From assembly GCA_903833275.1 (NCBI GenBank), contig CAILEP010000016.1, positions 175,865-239,864 of the forward strand: a stretch of DNA of 64,000 nt. Reading direction: 5' to 3'. The DNA is from an uncultured Bdellovibrionales bacterium (GTDB lineage: Bacteria > Bdellovibrionota > Bdellovibrionia > Bdellovibrionales > UBA1609). Below, piece by piece: positions 8,976 to 16,954 of the stretch (positions are counted from its first letter, which is position 1; every line of letters starts with the position of its first letter). The position numbers and the translations under genes are program-made. Under the pieces are notes generated by a model. The model was not told where the DNA came from, searched no databases, and saw only the letters and a program-made list of their open reading frames with translations.

Positions 8976-9893
8976 TTAATGTTGAGTTGTAAGTTCAATG
9001 AAAATATCTTCAAGCCCAGCCTCTGGGTGCGACAATTCGACCAAGCCCGCGCGTTTGGCCACGGCTAGCTCAGAAACTGCCTCTATTAACTCTTCGGTCC
9101 CGGTGCCGTGCACTTTCAAATTGTTGCCGTTAATCTCTACGCTCGTGACCCCGCCGACCGCTTTCAAGGCTTGGGCGAGTTCGCTCGAATTGCGTCTCAC
9201 ACGCAACTGCACATAGCTGCCCCCACGCAAACGGTTCGATAAACCAGAAAGGGTGTCCTCAGCGACGATACGACCGCGATTTATAATTATCACGCGCTCG
9301 CAGGTCGCTTGAACTTCAGGCAAAATATGGGTCGATAAAATAATGGTATGGCTGCCGCGCAGCTCTTGCAGCAATGTGCGAATTTCGGCGACTTGTCTCG
9401 GGTCAAGACCCACCGTTGGCTCATCGAGAATCAAAATTTCTGGGTCGCTGACAATGGCCTGCGCCAGACCCACACGCTGCCGGTAACCTTTAGAAAGATT
9501 CTGAATTAAACGGTGGCGCACATCGCCTAGCTGAGTTTTCTCAACCGCCCGCGCAACGAGCTGATTGACACGAGAGTCTTCGACCCCTTTTAATTTGGCC
9601 ACAAACTCAAGAAAATCAGTGACCACCATATCGCCGTAGAGCGGCGGCGTTTCGGGCAGGTAACCAATTCGCCTTTTCACTTCGTAAGGATTTTCAAAAA
9701 CGTCAAAACCGGCGACTTTCACTTGGCCCGATGTGGGCGCCATAAAGCCGGTGATAATCTTCATGGTGGTCGTTTTACCGGCCCCGTTTGGGCCGAGAAA
9801 ACCCACAACTTCGCCTTTTTTTACGGTGAAGTTCAGGCTATCAATCGCCTTTCGATCGCCATAATTTTTGGTTAAATTGCTGATTTCGATCAT
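8976..9893 (-). CDS. ABC transporter ATP-binding protein (GldA-like)
   Basis: About 305 residues. Walker A is GPNGAGKTTT, the signature is LSKGYRQRVGLAQAI, Walker B is ILILDEPTVGLDP and the switch His is in LSTHILPEV. A C-terminal regulatory domain of about 80 residues (QLRVRRNSSELAQALKAVGG) follows, as in gliding/NatA-type ATPases. The start is set at ATG 9893 (MIEISNL) because GAAGAGGTG precedes it at good distance; the track start at 9911 lacks this. It powers the permease and GldG-like components encoded downstream and is the first gene of a seven-gene minus-strand run. Confidence 0.9.
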   Translation of the reverse strand: MIEISNLTKNYGDRKAIDSLNFTVKKGEVVGFLGPNGAGKTTTMKIITGFMAPTSGQVKVAGFDVFENPYEVKRRIGYLPETPPLYGDMVVTDFLEFVAKLKGVEDSRVNQLVARAVEKTQLGDVRHRLIQNLSKGYRQRVGLAQAIVSDPEILILDEPTVGLDPRQVAEIRTLLQELRGSHTIILSTHILPEVQATCERVIIINRGRIVAEDTLSGLSNRLRGGSYVQLRVRRNSSELAQALKAVGGVTSVEINGNNLKVHGTGTEELIEAVSELAVAKRAGLVELSHPEAGLEDIFIELTTQH

Positions 9894-9938
9894 GGTGACA
9901 CCTCTTCGCAAATAAGTTGTTACCGATATCGAAATTCG

Positions 9939-11309
9939 TCAAGATTTTAATTGATGCACCAGAGTGCGCGCGTCTGAATAGTTCACCCTGCCGAGCCGAT
10001 CACCGCGTATGGGCCGCACGAACCGACACTCGGTCACAACCACGCCAAACTTTTCGCCGGAATGGCGTTGGGCCTTACTGCCAAACTGCGCCATCAGCAG
10101 GTGATGCGCCGCCTTTTGAAGCACGTTGTCGTCCACAGCTTGATTCTTATTTCGCGCCACAATGCCATGGCTGCCCGGGTGATCACGCAAATGCAGCCAA
10201 TAATGCCAAGGCTTCGCCTTGCGTAAAATTCGTAAATTGTCGGCCGCCGATTTGCCAACGAATAAATATAAATTGTCGCCCAAATCAAAGGTTCGCCCGC
10301 GTGCTTCGGCGTCATTTAAAAGCGCCGGGGCCTTTTTGTCGGTGCCTCTCTCTGCGTTTCTATCAGCGTTTTTCTGGTGCAGGCGAGCGTCAGGGCCCTC
10401 CGTGACTAACCGACCTATGGCTTCGGCAATTTCTGCAGCCAGTTCGCGCCGCCGAGTCTCTGTGCCAACGATTTTCTTTTGCACGGCTTTGGCTTTTTGA
10501 AAGCAGGTTTGAATATTCCAGGTCAGGCTTTTCTTCGCATCAATAAATTTAGATAGCTCGATCGGCACATCGAGGGTCTGAAGCAATTTAATTTGTTCGC
10601 CGGCCGCTTGCCATAGTTCGCTTTTTTTAACGGCGAGCTCGGCCTCAACTTTGAGCAATGCTTTTTTTAATTTTTCAATTCGCTTTTGCCGCGGGTCTTC
10701 GGCTGCCGCTTTGGTGGGTGGAGCCGCCGACCGCGCCATCAAAATACCATCACCCGCGCCGCCATCGGCCGGCCCGCGCGCACCAGCCTCGTCGCGAGAA
10801 TCATCGCCAATCTCGTCGCCAAAATGTTCAATGACTTTTAATTCAGATGGCTTACGTAACGCCACAGACTTATCGCCCGCCCGCGCAATGGCATTCGCAC
10901 CCCGAGCGAAAAGCCGCACCTCGATTTCGAGAGCGCCCTCGGCGGCTTCGCCCGCCGAATCAAAATAAAGCCAAATCACTCGGCCAAATTCAGGCCGAGT
11001 TTCGGCCCTTACAAATTTAGCTCCGCGAAAGTGCGCTTGCATAAAAAGCGAGAGAGGTTTCTTGGTTTCGCGCCGCTTAAGTTCGCTCAAATCATCAACC
11101 GTATAGACATCGGGGTTCGCGTTATTGAGGTCAAAAATAAGCCAAACTAGACCTCGTTGATAGAGACCGATGGCCAGAACCTCATCAGCAAAAAGCCGCA
11201 CCTCTTGAACCCGGGCTGGCCAATCGTCTTTACCATCACCCTTACTAAGGTCATTGAGGGCATCCGCCCAATGGCGAATTTTATTTGAGTCGTTATTTTT
11301 ATGCTCCAT
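9939..11309 (-). CDS. Short NFACT/RqcH-family protein
   Basis: 456 residues. The C-terminal third is an NFACT-R (DUF814) RNA-binding domain: LYLFVGKSAADNLRIL, WHYWLHLRDHPGSHGIVARN and a final Y-S-DART-like stretch. A central coiled coil (about residues 205-310: KRIEKLKKALLKVEAELAVKK) corresponds to the CC arms of Rqc2/RqcH, which bind stalled large ribosomal subunits and recruit tRNA-Ala. The N-terminal part is a divergent NFACT-N domain. Family members are usually 550-600 residues. Here a charged Asp/Gly/Ala-rich segment (about 165-205) and a second one near 320-345 replace conserved regions, and I see no clear helix-hairpin-helix. A role in ribosome quality control is plausible but unproven. 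Confidence 0.72.
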   Translation of the reverse strand: MEHKNNDSNKIRHWADALNDLSKGDGKDDWPARVQEVRLFADEVLAIGLYQRGLVWLIFDLNNANPDVYTVDDLSELKRRETKKPLSLFMQAHFRGAKFVRAETRPEFGRVIWLYFDSAGEAAEGALEIEVRLFARGANAIARAGDKSVALRKPSELKVIEHFGDEIGDDSRDEAGARGPADGGAGDGILMARSAAPPTKAAAEDPRQKRIEKLKKALLKVEAELAVKKSELWQAAGEQIKLLQTLDVPIELSKFIDAKKSLTWNIQTCFQKAKAVQKKIVGTETRRRELAAEIAEAIGRLVTEGPDARLHQKNADRNAERGTDKKAPALLNDAEARGRTFDLGDNLYLFVGKSAADNLRILRKAKPWHYWLHLRDHPGSHGIVARNKNQAVDDNVLQKAAHHLLMAQFGSKAQRHSGEKFGVVVTECRFVRPIRGDRLGRVNYSDARTLVHQLKS

Positions 11310-11350
11310 CTGACTGAAATTCTATAGAACTTTCGCCGATATGAAAAGGT

Positions 11351-11620
11351 ATGAAAATTGCGAACCTATATGATTGTTTCGAGCGGCATTTGATGAATTT
11401 GGCCATTGAGGACGAGACCGAAGAGGTCTTTGTTACCGTCGTGGTCGAAAATTTCTTAGTGAATTTGGGTGGGATGGGCTTTCACTTCACTTCACACGCC
11501 GAACACACTTACCGCGAAATCGCCGACGAAGTTTACGAAATGTTACGTAAAAAAATTTACGGCCACGTCAACGTAAACCATTTTCGCGAAGTTATTCGCA
11601 CCTCAGGCAAAACCGCCTAA
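11351..11620 (+). CDS. Small hypothetical protein
   Basis: 89 residues, soluble and acidic, starting MKIANLYDCFERHLMNL and containing EEVFVTVVVENFLVNLGGMGFHF and a charged helix EIADEVYEMLRKKIYG. No known family is recognised. It is divergent from the NFACT-like gene, whose start lies 41 bases away on the other strand, so a short shared promoter region is likely. Codon use is like its neighbours and there is no overlapping better ORF, which supports it as a real gene. Confidence 0.55.
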   Translation: MKIANLYDCFERHLMNLAIEDETEEVFVTVVVENFLVNLGGMGFHFTSHAEHTYREIADEVYEMLRKKIYGHVNVNHFREVIRTSGKTA

Positions 11621-11670
11621 ACGCAAAAAGCGCCAAGCACTTTTGGGTAGAAAAAATTACAGCGCTATGC

Positions 11671-11874
11671 TTAATTGCCCATTTCAGGCGATTGGGCGAT
11701 GTCATTTGCGTTAACCGCGCGTGGCGCTGCAATCGATTCGCGCGCGAAATCCGCACGACGATCAAACGCGGTTTTTGTCATATCATCAGCGATTGCAAGT
11801 ATCAGAAAAAGCACCAAACTCCACAGTAGAAGCTCGAAATTCTGATTGTTTAGAAGGGATTTACGCTCACGCAT
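11671..11874 (-). CDS. Small single-pass membrane protein, hypothetical
   Basis: 67 residues: a short basic N-terminus (MRERKSLLNNQN), one hydrophobic helix (FELLLWSLVLFLILAIA), and a polar tail with DDMTKTAFDRRADFARE. The topology suggests an inner-membrane microprotein with a C-terminal extracytoplasmic tail. No family is recognised. It is convergent with the 89-residue gene. It sits in an otherwise empty stretch, and the ORF overlapping its 5' end (11850-12050) looks non-coding. Confidence 0.4.
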   Translation of the reverse strand: MRERKSLLNNQNFELLLWSLVLFLILAIADDMTKTAFDRRADFARESIAAPRAVNANDIAQSPEMGN

Positions 11875-12075
11875 AATAGGCTCCAGCAGGGCGACCTTCC
11901 AAAACGGCGGTCGCTAGGCATTACACCATCAAATTTCGTGCCGACAAAAGGGGCCAACATGCCCCCGCGCAGAGAACTAAGAGCGCGGCGCAGAGACCGC
12001 TTCAAGCGCGCAATTGTTATATTTACGAAAACGGCGCCAAAAACCGGCACCTCGAATTTGGCTACTTGGCTTTAA

Positions 12076-13506
12076 TTACTTGGCTACACACCCTTTGCCG
12101 GCGCCCATATATTCAGCGGTTTCGGCAAAGATAAAAAACAAACTCGATTTGGTTTGCTTGCGTTCGTAATCGACACTCAGACGCGGGCTCACCTGCTCAA
12201 GCGAAGCATAATCACGGCAAGTCGCCTCGTTATTTTTGGCGACAAACAAACAGGAGCAATAGGCCCGCGCGGTAAAGCGAAGGCCGAGCGATATAATCCC
12301 ATCTTTATACAAGTGCTCGTCCGCCGTCGTAGCCAGAGCTTTGGCTTTGGTCTCTGCAGATTTTGGCGACGGTAATGGCGCCGCGCCAGTCGCTGCCTCA
12401 ATCACACGCGCAACGAACTCATCGACTAAAAACGAATGATCGCGATTGTCGCCGAGACGAACCGCCTCGACTTTTAACGATGGGATCACCACCAAAAACT
12501 GCCCCCAATGCCCCATGGTCACCACGGTGTCATCCGGCGCCGACGGCCAGGGTTTTGCAAAACCTGGCACATCTGATTTGTTAAGCCAAAGGTGAGCCCC
12601 CGAAACGTGTCGACTCAAACCGTGGTCGCGCCGATCTTTAATAAATGACTCGGGCACGGTTCGCATAAAATCAATAAAATCGCGATCGACAATTTTTTTG
12701 CCATCGACCACGCCGTCGTTCATAAAAATTCGACCGAGACGCGCAAGATCTTGGGCCGAGACGAAAAAATAATAACTGCCCGAAATAGTACCGGCGGCGT
12801 CAGCCTCCCAAAGCCAATTGTTCATACCCAGCGGGCCATAAAGCTTTTCGCGAAAAACCTCGCGCAAATCTTGGCCATGATAGATTTGGCCCAACACAGC
12901 CGCGAGCAAAATTGAATCGCCGCTCGAATAGCGCCAAGTTTGACCAGGGCTCGCGCCTTGATCAAACTCATGGCCCAATACAAATTGCGCCATGTCGCCG
13001 CGGCCCTCGCCGTAAAGCATTGCGAGCACTGACGACACGCGTGGAGTAGAGGCATTCTCGTACTCTTCGCGCCACCTTAGCCCCGACGACCATTGCAACA
13101 AATCTTGAATTCGAATGCGACAAAGCTCTTTACGAACGTTTTTCAAAAAATCGCAGATTGATTGATCGCGACGCGCGAGATGGTCTTTCTCAGCGACCCC
13201 CAGCAAAAGTGCCATCGCCGTTTTCGAAGTCGACCACATAATATGTTTTTTACTCGGGTCATACCCGCGCGCATATTTTTCGTAAAGCACTTGGCCATCA
13301 CGCATGAGCAACGCCGCATCGGTGCGCTTGCCTTTACGCTTACCGGTTTCATTTTGGTCAAAAAGATAACCGTCGAATGATTTTAGCCCTGCCTCATTGG
13401 CCGCCGGCATGGTTTTTGGGGGATTGGCTCTTGGCGCTGGTCGCGCCGCCAGTATCAACATTGGCCCAAACAAAATAACCGTCGCCACGAGAAATTTTTT
13501 TCTCAT
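12076..13506 (-). CDS. Secreted serine hydrolase, beta-lactamase class C family
   Basis: About 476 residues. A signal peptide (FLVATVILFGPMLILAARPA) precedes a class C beta-lactamase/PBP4/6-aminohexanoate-dimer-hydrolase domain. The nucleophile motif is STSK (S-x-x-K) in MWSTSKTAMALLLG. The tyrosine motif is YSSGDS, in the Y-S/A-N position. The third motif is probably MGHWGQFLVV. The C-terminal extension has several cysteines (YCSCLF, TCRDY) and may be disulfide-bonded. ATG 13506 is chosen because AAAGGT precedes it; the longer track start at 13557 overlaps greB. The likely substrate is an amide or ester in the periplasm, but specificity cannot be read. Confidence 0.8.
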   Translation of the reverse strand: MRKKFLVATVILFGPMLILAARPAPRANPPKTMPAANEAGLKSFDGYLFDQNETGKRKGKRTDAALLMRDGQVLYEKYARGYDPSKKHIMWSTSKTAMALLLGVAEKDHLARRDQSICDFLKNVRKELCRIRIQDLLQWSSGLRWREEYENASTPRVSSVLAMLYGEGRGDMAQFVLGHEFDQGASPGQTWRYSSGDSILLAAVLGQIYHGQDLREVFREKLYGPLGMNNWLWEADAAGTISGSYYFFVSAQDLARLGRIFMNDGVVDGKKIVDRDFIDFMRTVPESFIKDRRDHGLSRHVSGAHLWLNKSDVPGFAKPWPSAPDDTVVTMGHWGQFLVVIPSLKVEAVRLGDNRDHSFLVDEFVARVIEAATGAAPLPSPKSAETKAKALATTADEHLYKDGIISLGLRFTARAYCSCLFVAKNNEATCRDYASLEQVSPRLSVDYERKQTKSSLFFIFAETAEYMGAGKGCVAK

Positions 13507-13525
13507 AGATGTACCTTTGCAATAT

Positions 13526-13999
13526 CTAAACAAACTCGACGTTCGTAATTTCGACAATCCACTCCCCGGCGGGGCGCTTAATTAAAACCTCATCGCCGAC
13601 CTTGCGCCCAATCAGGGCTTTTGCCACTGGCGATTGCCACGAAATTTTACCGGCTTCGGTTTCAATTTCGTCTTCGCCGACGATCTGAAAAACCTTTTCT
13701 TTACCGTCTTCATCGACCAAGGTAACGGTTGCGCCGAAAACAATTTTCTCAGAGCGCAAAGTTTTAGGGTCAATCACCTGAGCCGCTTCAATTTTCTTAG
13801 TTAAAATACCCGCGCGCTTATCAATTTCGCGCAGGCGACGCTTGCCGTAGATATAATCGGCATTCTCGCTGCGATCACCATTACTGGCGGCCCAGGCCAC
13901 GGTCTTGACCAATTTAGGCCGCTCGTCATGTATAAGCGCCCGCAGTTCATCTTTTAACTTTTCGAGACCTTTAGGGGTCAAATAATTTGGAGTTGCCAC
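13526..13999 (-). CDS. greB: Transcription elongation factor GreB
   Basis: 157 residues, the usual length. The N-terminal coiled-coil finger carries SNGDRSENADYIYGKRRLREID, the GreB/GreA motif with the acidic tip residues that coordinate Mg in the RNA polymerase active site and stimulate transcript cleavage. The YIYGKRRLREIDKR form is the GreB type rather than GreA. The C-terminal FKBP-like domain reads TVTLVDEDGKEKVFQIVGEDE and SPVAKALIGRKVGDEV. The serine hydrolase gene starts 20 bases after its stop, so the two may be cotranscribed. Confidence 0.93.
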   Translation of the reverse strand: MATPNYLTPKGLEKLKDELRALIHDERPKLVKTVAWAASNGDRSENADYIYGKRRLREIDKRAGILTKKIEAAQVIDPKTLRSEKIVFGATVTLVDEDGKEKVFQIVGEDEIETEAGKISWQSPVAKALIGRKVGDEVLIKRPAGEWIVEITNVEFV

Positions 14000-14150
14000 G
14001 CTTTATACAATTATAAACAACAGCCCCGATGGCAACTCAATTCGACGACCATCAAAACCCACTCACCCCGTACCCTTGTCGCTTTTTGAGGTTTACATAC
14101 AACCCAAAAGGCGTACCATTTAGGCAATACTTTCGAGGGTCTAAAGAGCA

Positions 14151-15236
14151 ATGAAACGCAAAACCCTGGTTATTTTAGCGACGGCGCCCAATGAGGTCGA
14201 CCCTTTGGCCAAATTTCTTCGCGCTGAAGGGTGGGATGTTTTAATAAGTTGCGACTTATTTGAAATCAAAACTCTGCTTTTAATTAAAAAGCCCAATTTT
14301 TTTATGCTCAGCGAGGCTTATAAAAACTTAAATTCAAAGGCTGAGCTTGAAAAGCAAGGTGAGAGCGACGGGTTTTCGGTCATTATGTTTGATGAGCACG
14401 TCACTGATTTTCTGGGTAAAAACCCAAAGGGCAACACCAAATACAATCTCACTCAACCGATTTCGGGGCCCGATTTTTTAAGCCTGGTAGAACAGATCAG
14501 TCGCGATTCGTCTTCTACTCAGCTAAACAACCCGACTGCGATCAAAAAAGTTCTGCGGCCCATCGCTGAAAAAACAATTAGCGAAGTCTCTAGCGGCGGA
14601 AAGCTCGCGCAAAAAGAGTTTTTAACGACCGGAGCCAATGCCCTTTGTCTTTACATCGACTCTTCACGATTTTCAGGTTGCTTCGTGACCGCACTTGGCA
14701 ACAATCGCCCAATGTCAGCGCCAATGGTTTCAAAAATTCAAACGAAACTCTCAGAATTTATCAAAAGCTCGAATGAGACTCTCAACACCATTGAGAAAGT
14801 TGACGTCACGCTAGGTTCGACCCACCTTGAAGACTGGGCCGTCAATAACTGCTCATTCACCCAAACGGGTATTCATAATGGCTCAGAGCTTTCGATTTCT
14901 TTTATGCCGGCCCTGCCGAAAGATTTAAGTTTTGAAGAGGGGCCGACCAAGGATATGTTTCAAATTTCAGTCGATGACATTTCGCCTGATCAAGTTATCG
15001 ACTTTGAATTGTATCATTTTTTGCAATTGAATAATAAATACGTGAGACTTTTTACTACCCTCGACAGCAAATCGCTTGATAGCTCGTCCGAAGACAAAAG
15101 CATAATTGAAGCTAGATTTAAGAAAATTAAATCTAGCACAAGCCACCTCTTTTTTAAAAAAGGTGAATTGCCATCCGCACAAGTTTACAAAGTAAAAAAT
15201 CGACTGGCCCAAAGCATTCAGCAAATGATCGTTTAG
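14151..15236 (+). CDS. Orphan 361-residue protein
   Basis: No family is recognised. The first 120 residues (KTLVILATAPNEVDPLAKFLRAEGWDV, KPNFFMLSEA, GFSVIMFDEH) follow the strand/helix rhythm of a response-regulator receiver but lack a phosphorylatable Asp, so this could be a degenerate receiver. The middle (NALCLYIDSSRFSGCFVTALG) and the C-terminal half look like a soluble alpha/beta protein with no membrane segment. It is convergent with tRNA-Arg and the pil operon and ends just before a large palindromic element containing a terminator. AGAG precedes the ATG. Confidence 0.55.
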   Translation: MKRKTLVILATAPNEVDPLAKFLRAEGWDVLISCDLFEIKTLLLIKKPNFFMLSEAYKNLNSKAELEKQGESDGFSVIMFDEHVTDFLGKNPKGNTKYNLTQPISGPDFLSLVEQISRDSSSTQLNNPTAIKKVLRPIAEKTISEVSSGGKLAQKEFLTTGANALCLYIDSSRFSGCFVTALGNNRPMSAPMVSKIQTKLSEFIKSSNETLNTIEKVDVTLGSTHLEDWAVNNCSFTQTGIHNGSELSISFMPALPKDLSFEEGPTKDMFQISVDDISPDQVIDFELYHFLQLNNKYVRLFTTLDSKSLDSSSEDKSIIEARFKKIKSSTSHLFFKKGELPSAQVYKVKNRLAQSIQQMIV

Positions 15237-15260
15237 AGCCGACGCGATTTTGTTAGGTAG

Positions 15261-15426
15261 CCCCGACATGAATGCTTCGGCGCATCCTGCGCCTTCTGCC
15301 GAACATGTGACCGCGCGAGCGCAGCGAAACGCCCCAGTGGGGCGTTTTGATGTGACGCGGCCGCGAGAGGCTACGCCTCGGAGCGGTGGCGCTGAAAAGC
15401 GCCGGTCACATAAAGTAGGATTCATG
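15261..15426. repeat. Long palindromic multi-hairpin element carrying a tRNA-Arg T-arm copy
   Basis: Bases 15261-15273 and 15300-15312 repeat exactly the two halves of the 3' part of the neighbouring tRNA-Arg (15463-15475 and 15476-15488). They are separated by a 26-base insert that contains a GGCGCA/TGCGCC hairpin and falls within the T-loop. The element is bounded by CATGAAT (15267-15273) and ATTCATG (15420-15426). An inner 9-bp inverted pair is ATGTGACCG/CGGTCACAT. Between them lie three more hairpins: the AAACGCCCC/GGGGCGTTT stem, GAGGC-TAC-GCCTC, and GGCGCT-GAAA-AGCGCC with a GNRA loop. It looks like a mobile or dispersed palindromic repeat. The 78-residue ORF across it is a by-product. 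Confidence 0.7.
15327..15348. terminator. Bidirectional intrinsic terminator
   Basis: AAACGCCCC-AGT-GGGGCGTTTT forms a 9-bp perfect stem with a short loop. It is flanked by A residues on one side and T residues on the other. It lies between the stop of the 361-residue gene (plus strand) and the 3' end of tRNA-Arg (minus strand), so it could end transcripts from both directions. It is embedded in the larger palindromic element. Confidence 0.6.
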
Positions 15427-15456
15427 CCCGAAGAAGAGAATAGGCGAGCCACAAAA

Positions 15457-15533
15457 TGGTGTCCCCGACATGAATCGAACATGTGACCTATCGTTTAGGA
15501 AACGATCGCTCTATCCAGCTGAGCTACGGGGAC
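15457..15533 (-). tRNA. tRNA-Arg (anticodon CCT), CCA encoded
   Basis: The minus strand reads GTCCCCG (acceptor), GCTC/GAGC (D stem), ATCGT-TTCCTAA-ACGAT (anticodon arm, anticodon CCT), variable AGGTC, ACATG-TTCGATT-CATGT (T arm), CGGGGAC, discriminator A and an encoded CCA. That gives 77 nt including CCA. It reads the AGG codon. It begins 11 bases after the pilR stop codon on the same strand, so it is either cotranscribed with the pil operon or has a promoter inside pilR. Confidence 0.95.
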
Positions 15534-15544
15534 TCTGGCCCGAA

Positions 15545-16954
15545 CTATTCATCGTCAGGCAGCTCTTCGTCATCAACCGTACCAAGTCGATGCTTCTCGA
15601 TTCGGTACCGCATTGAACGAAAAGTTATACCCAACAATTTAGCGGCGCGCTTCTTCACGCCTTTGGCGGCATGAATGGCCTTAACAAGAAGCTCTTTTTC
15701 GATCTGCCCGATGATTTTGTCAAGATCGACGCCATCTTCGGTGATCTCAATTTCATGGCTTGAAGCCATTTTTCGCCCACTCGGAGTGTTCACAAAAGGC
15801 GGCAAACTCTCTGGCAGTATGGTTGAGCCCGCCTCAAGCGCCACAGTGCGCTCGATGATATTCTCAAGCTCACGCACGTTACCAGGGTAGTCATATTTTT
15901 TGAGCATCGTGAGCGCATCGGCGCTAATGCCCGTAATGTTCTTGTTTAGGCGCTCATTGTACTTCTTCAAAAAATGCTGCGCCAGCATCGGGATGTCTTC
16001 CATACGCTCGCGAAGCGATGGCGCATGAATGTTAATAACGTTCAGGCGATAGAACAAATCTTCGCGAAAAGTTTTTTCTTTTACCATCACACCTAAGTCG
16101 CGGTTTGTGGCCGCGATAATTCGCACATGCACTTCGGTGTCATCGACCGCGCCCACCCGACGCATCACTCGCTCTTGAATCACTCGCAATAATTTAACCT
16201 GAATACTAAGGGGCAACTCACCCACTTCATCCAAAAAGATCGTGCCGCCGTTAGCCGCCTCGAACAAACCCTGCTTATCGGCTACAGCACCAGTAAAAGA
16301 ACCCTTTTTGTGACCAAACATTTCAGATTCCATCAAACTTTCAGGTATCGCACCGCAGTTAACGGGTACGAAGGGGCGCTCGTTCATCGGGCCATTGAAA
16401 TGGATCGCCTTGGCAATCATCTCTTTACCCGTTCCGCTCTCCCCCGTTATTAGAACCGTTGTTGGGGCATCTGACACTCTTCGAATGAGATCGAAAACTC
16501 GGTGCATCGGGTCTGAATTCCCTACGAGATTGCCGATTGAATACTCTTTATTAAGCTCCTTCTTTAAGAGCCGATTCTCGCCTTCGAGATTTTTACTTCT
16601 TAATGCATTGGCAAGAACGATACGCACTTCGTCGATTTTAAAGGGCTTAGTGATGTAATCGTAAGCGCCCATCTTCATGGCTTCAACAGCCGTTTCAGTT
16701 GTACCAAACGCGGTGATCATCATAAACGTTGTATCCGGGCTCGAATCCTTCACAAATTTCAGAAGCTCGATGCCGGTCACTTTCGGCATCTGCAGATCTG
16801 AAATAATTAAGTCAAAGGTCTTCTTCTTTACGAGCTCTTGCGCCTTCTCGCCATCTTCGGCGCAGGTGACCTCGTAGCCTTCTTTTTTTAACATGATTTC
16901 TAGAAATTCTCGAATTGACGATTCGTCATCGACGACGAGTATTCGCGCCTTCAT
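15545..16954 (-). CDS. pilR: Sigma54-dependent response regulator PilR
   Basis: 469 residues. An N-terminal receiver domain (ILVVDDESSIREFLE, phospho-Asp in IISDLQMPKVTG, Lys in YITKPFK) is followed by an AAA+ sigma54-interaction domain: Walker A GESGTGKE, the GSFTGA loop that contacts sigma54, Walker B FLDEVGEL and the R-finger region. A Fis-type helix-turn-helix (AAKLLGITFRSMRYRIEKH) follows. It ends in an acidic tail. The start overlaps the pilS stop (ATGA), giving a paired sensor/regulator at the end of the pilus operon. PilR classically activates the major pilin gene, which is not in this window. The GSFTGA variant of GAFTGA is common. Confidence 0.92.
   Translation of the reverse strand: MKARILVVDDESSIREFLEIMLKKEGYEVTCAEDGEKAQELVKKKTFDLIISDLQMPKVTGIELLKFVKDSSPDTTFMMITAFGTTETAVEAMKMGAYDYITKPFKIDEVRIVLANALRSKNLEGENRLLKKELNKEYSIGNLVGNSDPMHRVFDLIRRVSDAPTTVLITGESGTGKEMIAKAIHFNGPMNERPFVPVNCGAIPESLMESEMFGHKKGSFTGAVADKQGLFEAANGGTIFLDEVGELPLSIQVKLLRVIQERVMRRVGAVDDTEVHVRIIAATNRDLGVMVKEKTFREDLFYRLNVINIHAPSLRERMEDIPMLAQHFLKKYNERLNKNITGISADALTMLKKYDYPGNVRELENIIERTVALEAGSTILPESLPPFVNTPSGRKMASSHEIEITEDGVDLDKIIGQIEKELLVKAIHAAKGVKKRAAKLLGITFRSMRYRIEKHRLGTVDDEELPDDE

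Noticed and set aside
11850-12050. 66-residue minus ORF between the small membrane protein and the serine hydrolase
   Set aside because: It overlaps the start region of the 67-residue gene, has no ribosome site, and its composition (Arg/Ser/Phe-rich) looks non-coding.
15250-15486. 78-residue plus-strand ORF over the palindromic element and tRNA
   Set aside because: It reads through hairpins and the antisense of tRNA-Arg; the Arg/Pro-rich sequence is a by-product of the GC-rich repeat.
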